Assembly (NCBI RefSeq): GCF_044761665.1
Contig: NZ_JBIWCW010000002.1
Location: forward strand, 372,001-436,000
Length of the DNA: 64,000 nt
Source of the DNA: Peribacillus sp044761665
GTDB taxonomy: Bacteria > Bacillota > Bacilli > Bacillales > DSM-1321
Reading direction: 5' to 3'
Under the pieces are notes generated by a model. The model saw nothing but the letters and a program-made list of their open reading frames with translations, did not search any database and had not been told where the DNA came from. Both the position numbers and the translations under genes were made by a program. Below are positions 60,138 through 64,000 of this stretch, piece by piece; position 1 is the first letter of the stretch, and each line of letters begins with the position of its first letter.

Positions 60138-60677
60138 TTATATATTGTTGTCTAGTTCTTTCAACTGGTCAGTAAGGGTCATTACGGTTTTCTGGATAAA
60201 TTCAGTTTCTGCTTCAAGCATGGCAATCTTATGAGCAACGGCAAAATCGACTCCGTGCCCTGAACCATGTACGGGAGTTTTTTTAAACAGACTAATTAGC
60301 TTTGAATTTTCGGCCAGTTTGTTTTCAAGAGCTGGGATGACTTTTTCCAATGGCAGGTGGTCAATGAACATCAGGCCGATATCTCCAGTAAATTTCACAC
60401 TTTCTGCAGTGGAAAGGTTTTGAATGAGCAATTCGTAAAAATACTGTTTTCCCTTTTCGTTAATGGAATACACTTTACGAGGTGGTCTGTTGCCTTCTTG
60501 TTCCGTATGTACCTCAATGTAGCCTTGTTTACTTAATTTATCGAGTGTCGCATAGGCGGTTGGCTTTTTCATATCTGTAATGGTGCTTAGGTTTCTTTCT
60601 ATGAACTCATTGATTTGGTAGCCATGTTGACTCTGGGCCATAAGTAATCCAAGTAAAATGAGTGATCGAGTATCCAT
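60138..60677 (-). CDS. PadR-family transcriptional regulator
   Basis: Winged-helix repressor of the kind that controls multidrug or stress exporters. The 179-residue protein has the PadR N-terminal domain (ILLGLLMAQSQHGYQINEF, then KPTAYATLDKLSKQGYIEV and the wing PPRKVYSINEKGKQYF) and a helical C-terminal dimerisation domain. The ATG at 60677 follows AAGGGG; an upstream ATG at 60719 lacks a site. It lies just upstream of the ABC exporter on the same strand, separated by its own terminator, and probably represses it. Confidence 0.9.
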   Translation of the reverse strand: MDTRSLILLGLLMAQSQHGYQINEFIERNLSTITDMKKPTAYATLDKLSKQGYIEVHTEQEGNRPPRKVYSINEKGKQYFYELLIQNLSTAESVKFTGDIGLMFIDHLPLEKVIPALENKLAENSKLISLFKKTPVHGSGHGVDFAVAHKIAMLEAETEFIQKTVMTLTDQLKELDNNI

Positions 60678-60889
60678 AATGGGCCCCTTTCCGATGATAT
60701 CCTCCCCTAATAGTAGCATGTTTTACAATAAATCTATAGCGAGAGTGGACAGATATAAGTGACGAATCTTCTGGTGTCTAACAGGAGAAAGGATTCCCAG
60801 GTGAATGATCAGATAAACAATGGGCATATCAGGTCTTAAAAGAGGTTTGCCAGCCATGTTTCAGCTTATGGGAATATTGGAAGGCCACT

Positions 60890-60914
60890 GTTTTCTAACC
60901 CGTATATTGGGTAT
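60890..60914 (+). promoter_or_regulatory. Candidate sigma-B promoter for the DUF948 gene
   Basis: GTTTTC is followed after 13 bases by GGGTAT, close to the sigma-B consensus. It is 37 bases before the start codon. The DUF948 protein YtxG of B. subtilis is under general-stress control, which fits. Confidence 0.6.
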
Positions 60915-60950
60915 AGTAAAGGAAAGAAGAGAAGAAGGAGGAAACGATAC

Positions 60951-61280
60951 GTGATCATTGTATATATAAGTCTTGCCCTCTTTATTGGATCCATCATTTA
61001 TTTAGCTTTTTTCGCTTTCAAGACATTTAAGGATTCTAAACCGACCATTGATAATGTAACGGAAACCGTCACTCGCATTCAAGCGAAAACGGAGCAGATT
61101 AAAACGGAAACAGATCAACTCGCGGAAACTCAGCAGGATATCACAGAAGATGTTCAATATAAAAAAGAAGCGGTTCAATATACGGTGGACGCTGCTAAGC
61201 AAACCCCTGAACCATTTAAAAATATCTGGCATACCATTAAAGGGGAAAAAAGAACCTTTATAAGCAGACGAAATGGGTAA
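60951..61280 (+). CDS. DUF948-like membrane protein, YtxG/YoxC type
   Basis: A 109-residue protein with an N-terminal transmembrane helix (about residues 2-24) and a long helical stalk rich in Thr, Gln and Glu (ETVTRIQAKTEQIKTETDQ), likely a coiled coil. Members of this group are general-stress proteins of unknown function in Bacillus. GTG is the start, with AGGAGG 12 bases upstream. The sigma-B-like promoter just before it supports stress induction. Confidence 0.75.
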   Translation: MIIVYISLALFIGSIIYLAFFAFKTFKDSKPTIDNVTETVTRIQAKTEQIKTETDQLAETQQDITEDVQYKKEAVQYTVDAAKQTPEPFKNIWHTIKGEKRTFISRRNG

Positions 61281-61287
61281 GGAAGGT

Positions 61288-61317
61288 TTGACTCCTTTTT
61301 AAGAGTAATGCTATAGT
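61288..61317 (+). promoter_or_regulatory. Promoter of the guanidine exporter gene
   Basis: TTGACT is followed after 18 bases by TATAGT, ending 14 bases before the riboswitch aptamer. Confidence 0.7.
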
Positions 61318-61331
61318 ACAAGTAATAAAAA

Positions 61332-61421
61332 GTCTCTAGGGTTCCGCGGTCCATGACCGGTCTGGTCCGAGAGAGACGCGCAGTAACGTTGCGTACACGG
61401 AGGGATAAAAGCCCGGGAGGT
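61332..61421 (+). ncRNA. Guanidine-I (ykkC) riboswitch aptamer
   Basis: The leader has the conserved blocks of the ykkC class: CTCTAGGGTTCCG at the 5' side, GGTCCGAGAGAGAC closing the P1 stem with GTCTCT, and ACACGGAGGGATAAAAGCCC at the 3' side. Guanidinium binding stabilises the aptamer and frees the downstream exporter gene. It sits directly before an SMR exporter, the classic target. Confidence 0.93.
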
Positions 61422-61447
61422 TATGTTTGTGACCTTTCGGGCTTTTT
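61410..61447 (+). terminator. Expression-platform terminator of the guanidine riboswitch
   Basis: AGCCCGGGAGGT pairs with ACCTTTCGGGCT (two G-T pairs) and is followed by five T residues. The left arm is also the 3' edge of the aptamer, so ligand binding and termination exclude each other. Confidence 0.88.
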
Positions 61448-61467
61448 CTGTATTTGGAGGGGAAATG

Positions 61468-61788
61468 ATGGCTTGGATTCAACTGGTTATTGCAGGGTTA
61501 TTTGAAGTGGTTTGGGCAACAAGTTTGAAGTATACGGAAGGTTTCACGAAATTAGTTCCTTCTGTGATTACGATTGTGGGCATGATCATTAGTTTTTATT
61601 TTCTATCTTCGGCTATCAAGACTCTGCCGATGGGGACAGCGTATGCAATCTGGACAGGAATAGGAGCAGTCGGCGCAGTATTGGTGGGAATCATCGCCTT
61701 TAACGAACCAAAAGATGCGATGCGCCTAGTTTTCGTTGGGTGTATTGTAGTGGGGATACTAGGGTTGAAAATCACCTCCTCTGAATAA
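61468..61788 (+). CDS. sugE: SMR-family guanidinium exporter (Gdx/SugE type)
   Basis: Small multidrug resistance protein that exchanges guanidinium for protons. The 106-residue protein has four transmembrane helices, with the essential Glu in FEVVWATSLKYTEGF near residue 13 and the signature AYAIWTGIGAVGAVLVGI. The ATG at 61468 follows GGAGG by 7 bases; an ATG at 61423 lies within the terminator and is not used. Gene context (a guanidine-I riboswitch) points to guanidine as the substrate rather than quaternary ammonium compounds. Confidence 0.94.
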   Translation: MAWIQLVIAGLFEVVWATSLKYTEGFTKLVPSVITIVGMIISFYFLSSAIKTLPMGTAYAIWTGIGAVGAVLVGIIAFNEPKDAMRLVFVGCIVVGILGLKITSSE

Positions 61789-61841
61789 ACGATTCACTCT
61801 TCGCAAATAGTAAAGAGAAACCATTTGTGAGGAGTGAAAAG

Positions 61842-62381
61842 ATGAAAAAATACAAAGCAGTGATATCAAGTGCGATGATTGCTTTATTCATTACAGGCTG
61901 TTCAGCCAATGAAAATGAAGGAGCAAATGAAAACCTTGGGTTGAATCGAACCAATCAAGATAGAGATTTAAGTGAAAGTGGTTATAATCCAACGAGAAAT
62001 GTAAATGACAGAACAAATATCAATCAAATCAATAATCCTGATCAGGATACAAACAATCAATTCATGGTCCACGAGGATCTGGCTAGACATATTGAAGACT
62101 TGAAAGAAGTAAAGAGAGCTAGTGTAATCGTGACCGATCATCATGCATATGTTGGTGCTGTACTTGAAAAAGGAAAGCTTAAAACGGATGTAAAAAATAA
62201 AATTGCCAATGTCATAAGAAATGCGGATGCATCCATTGAAGGCGTCCGTGTATCGACGAACCCAGAATTTGTCGAGAAGATGGATCGTTATGTAAAGGAT
62301 GTTAAAAAGGGAAAACCGGTTGAAGGATTCACGGATGAATTTAAGGATCTCGTGAACAGGGTTTTTCCGTCTCAACGCTGA
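61842..62381 (+). CDS. YhcN/YlaJ-family sporulation lipoprotein
   Basis: A 179-residue lipoprotein (lipobox FITGC) with an Asn-rich linker (residues about 22-75) and the YhcN/YlaJ domain from about 80 (EDLARHIEDLKEVKRASVIV, then AYVGAVLE). Related B. subtilis proteins are in the spore membrane and affect germination or outgrowth. The ATG at 61842 follows GAGGAGTG; a GTG at 61827 overlaps that site. It is a single gene with a terminator after it. Confidence 0.88.
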   Translation: MKKYKAVISSAMIALFITGCSANENEGANENLGLNRTNQDRDLSESGYNPTRNVNDRTNINQINNPDQDTNNQFMVHEDLARHIEDLKEVKRASVIVTDHHAYVGAVLEKGKLKTDVKNKIANVIRNADASIEGVRVSTNPEFVEKMDRYVKDVKKGKPVEGFTDEFKDLVNRVFPSQR

Positions 62382-62391
62382 TAAGCTCAAG

Positions 62392-62437
62392 ACTTACCCC
62401 GTCTATTTACAACAAAATAGATGGGGTAAGTTTTTTT
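62392..62437 (+). terminator. Terminator downstream of the YhcN-type gene
   Basis: ACTTACCCCGTCTATTT pairs with AAATAGATGGGGTAAGT (one G-T pair), loop of six bases, then a T run to 62437. Confidence 0.92.
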
Positions 62438-62536
62438 GAATGAAAGTATGTTTTTTGTAATAATCTGAAGTTTCACTCTTTATAATAGAAAGGTTGTTGT
62501 ATAATTATGTAAAACCTAAGTAGGGGAGTGGATGAC

Positions 62537-64000
62537 ATGGATAAAACTTGGTGGAAAGAGGCGGTCGTGTATCAGGTGTACCCTAGAAGCTTCATGGATA
62601 GTGATGGAGACGGGATAGGTGACTTGAAAGGAATTTTAGTAAAGCTTGATTATTTACAGACGCTTGGTGTGGATGTGATTTGGCTTTCACCTATATATCA
62701 ATCCCCAAATGATGATAATGGATATGACGTCAGTGACTATCAGTCAATTATGAAAGAGTTTGGTACGATGGAAGATTTTGATCGGTTATTAAGCGCCATC
62801 CATGAACGGGGAATGAAAATCATGATGGACCTGGTTATCAATCATACATCAGATGAACATCCTTGGTTCATGGCTTCCCGTTCTTCCGTTGATGATCCGA
62901 AGAGAGATTACTATATTTGGAGACCAGGAAAGGACGGAAAGGAACCGAACAACTGGGAATCCGTCTTCAAAGGCTCTGCCTGGAAATATGATGAAGTGAC
63001 GGACGAGTATTATCTACATCTGTTCAGTAAAAAACAACCGGATTTAAATTGGGAAAATCCAGATCTGCGAGAAGAAATCTATAGCATGATGAAGTGGTGG
63101 CTCGATAAAGGGATAGATGGTTTCCGGATGGATGTCATTAATTTCCTTTCGAAGGATCAGAGATATTTGGACGGTGTTGTTGCGGATGGGAAACAGTATG
63201 GCGATGGAAGCCCTTATTTCATGAATGGGCCTCGTATCCATGAATTTTTACAAGAAATCAACCAGCGTGTTCTGTCACATTATGATTTGATCACGGTAGG
63301 TGAAATGCCGGGTGTCAATCCTGAAGAGGCATTATTGTACACAGGGAAAGATCGGAATGAACTACATATGGTCTTTCAATTCGAGCACATGGATTTGGGA
63401 GCAGGACCGGAAGGGAAATGGAATAACTCAAAATGGGAACTGAGTGATTTAAAGCGGATACTTTCTAAGTGGCAATACGGGCTGGAAGATGGGGGATGGA
63501 ACAGCCTATATTGGAATAACCATGACCAGCCAAGGGTCGTATCCAGGTTCGGGGACGATGGAGCATATCGGGTCGAAAGTGCAAAAATGCTTGCGGCCTG
63601 CCTACATATGCTAAAAGGAACCCCTTATATTTATCAAGGTGAAGAAATGGGCATGACGAATATAAAATTTGAAAGCCTTGAAGACTACCGGGATATTGAA
63701 ACCTTGAATTCCCATGAAGATTTGGTTAATAATTACGGGTGGTCGGAAGAAAGGATGATGGCTGCCATTCATGCTCGCAGTCGGGATAATGCAAGGACAC
63801 CCGTACAGTGGAACGACAGCCGGAATGCTGGCTTTACAACGGGAACTCCGTGGATCGGGGTGAATGCAAACTATCCGGAAATCAATGCAGTGAAGGCCTA
63901 TAATGATCAGGAATCCATTTTTCAATTTTATAAAAAGCTCATTGAGCTACGTAAACAACATGATGTTATCGTGTATGGGCACTATGATTTGCTTTGTCCT
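62537..64000 (+). CDS. malL: Oligo-1,6-glucosidase (GH13), N-terminal 488 residues (partial at right edge)
   Basis: GH13 alpha-glucosidase that cleaves alpha-1,6 or alpha-1,4 glucosidic bonds in short sugars in the cytoplasm. Visible are VVYQVYPRSFMDSDGDGIGD, DLVINHTSDEHPWF, the nucleophile Asp in GFRMDVINFLS near residue 199, the acid Glu in VGEMPG and the transition-state Asp in WNNHDQPR. Val after the nucleophile is the residue linked in this family to alpha-1,6 preference. The frame is still open at 64000, so about 70 residues of the usual 560 are missing. GGGGAG precedes the ATG by 8 bases. Confidence 0.93.
   Translation, partial: MDKTWWKEAVVYQVYPRSFMDSDGDGIGDLKGILVKLDYLQTLGVDVIWLSPIYQSPNDDNGYDVSDYQSIMKEFGTMEDFDRLLSAIHERGMKIMMDLVINHTSDEHPWFMASRSSVDDPKRDYYIWRPGKDGKEPNNWESVFKGSAWKYDEVTDEYYLHLFSKKQPDLNWENPDLREEIYSMMKWWLDKGIDGFRMDVINFLSKDQRYLDGVVADGKQYGDGSPYFMNGPRIHEFLQEINQRVLSHYDLITVGEMPGVNPEEALLYTGKDRNELHMVFQFEHMDLGAGPEGKWNNSKWELSDLKRILSKWQYGLEDGGWNSLYWNNHDQPRVVSRFGDDGAYRVESAKMLAACLHMLKGTPYIYQGEEMGMTNIKFESLEDYRDIETLNSHEDLVNNYGWSEERMMAAIHARSRDNARTPVQWNDSRNAGFTTGTPWIGVNANYPEINAVKAYNDQESIFQFYKKLIELRKQHDVIVYGHYDLLCP

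Noticed and set aside
62438..62536. CcpA cre site before the oligo-1,6-glucosidase gene
   Set aside because: TGAAAGTATGTT-like stretches lack the central CG and do not fit the cre consensus well enough.
1..64000. CRISPR arrays, prophage genes or intact insertion sequences
   Set aside because: No regularly spaced repeats, phage structural genes, integrases or intact transposase frames were recognised.

Overview
The window is chromosomal DNA of a low-GC, spore-forming Firmicute of the Bacillaceae. Gene order over the first 28 kb matches the Bacillus subtilis hisI-yvcD-trxB-yvcI-yvcJ-yvcK-whiA-crh, clpP, sigL, cggR-gapA-pgk-tpi-pgm-eno and secG-yvaK-rnr-smpB-ssrA blocks. A Peribacillus-type species (the former Bacillus simplex group) fits best, but that is inference from overall look, not a database result.

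Layout. 1-4 kb: the 3' half of the histidine operon (partial hisD, hisB, hisH, hisA, hisF, hisIE), ending in a terminator. 4-11 kb: a TPR protein, thioredoxin reductase, and the Nudix-rapZ-yvcK-whiA-crh cluster that links nucleotide-sugar sensing, cell division and carbon control. 10.9-14 kb: clpP with a CtsR box (minus strand), tRNA-Arg(CCG), a small charged ORF, sigma-54 and a glutaredoxin-like protein. 14.1-21.4 kb: the CggR-controlled lower glycolysis operon with its operator. 21.4-28.6 kb: small membrane and lipoprotein genes, an LdcB-type carboxypeptidase, secG, esterase, RNase R, SmpB and tmRNA.

From 28.7 kb conservation with B. subtilis breaks down and the content is more accessory: a decayed group II intron just behind ssrA, a glycosyltransferase, an FAD dehydrogenase, a Mrp/SalA ATPase, a formate dehydrogenase cluster (fdhA, DUF1641, DUF2294, fdhD), a CPA1 antiporter, the cold-responsive desaturase with DesK-DesR, msrA, a YkoGHI-like two-component system with a PepSY protein, a TPR-glycosyltransferase, squalene-hopene cyclase, an M14 peptidase, an orphan siderophore-binding lipoprotein, an LTA synthase, an RraA-like protein, a PadR-controlled ABC exporter, a DUF948 stress protein, a guanidine-I riboswitch with its SMR exporter, a YhcN lipoprotein, and the start of an oligo-1,6-glucosidase that runs off the right edge.

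The most interesting signals lie outside genes: a cluster of seven DnaA-box-like 9-mers (three perfect) in 240 bp between the TPR-glycosyltransferase and sqhC; a long terminator-like hairpin in the untranslated leader of formate dehydrogenase; near-perfect operator palindromes before the desaturase and before the PadR/ABC operon; a triple half-site before the FAD dehydrogenase; the deleted group II intron; and a duplicated 27-bp element that forms the end of hisD and the hisD-hisB spacer. No CRISPR array, prophage or intact insertion sequence was seen.
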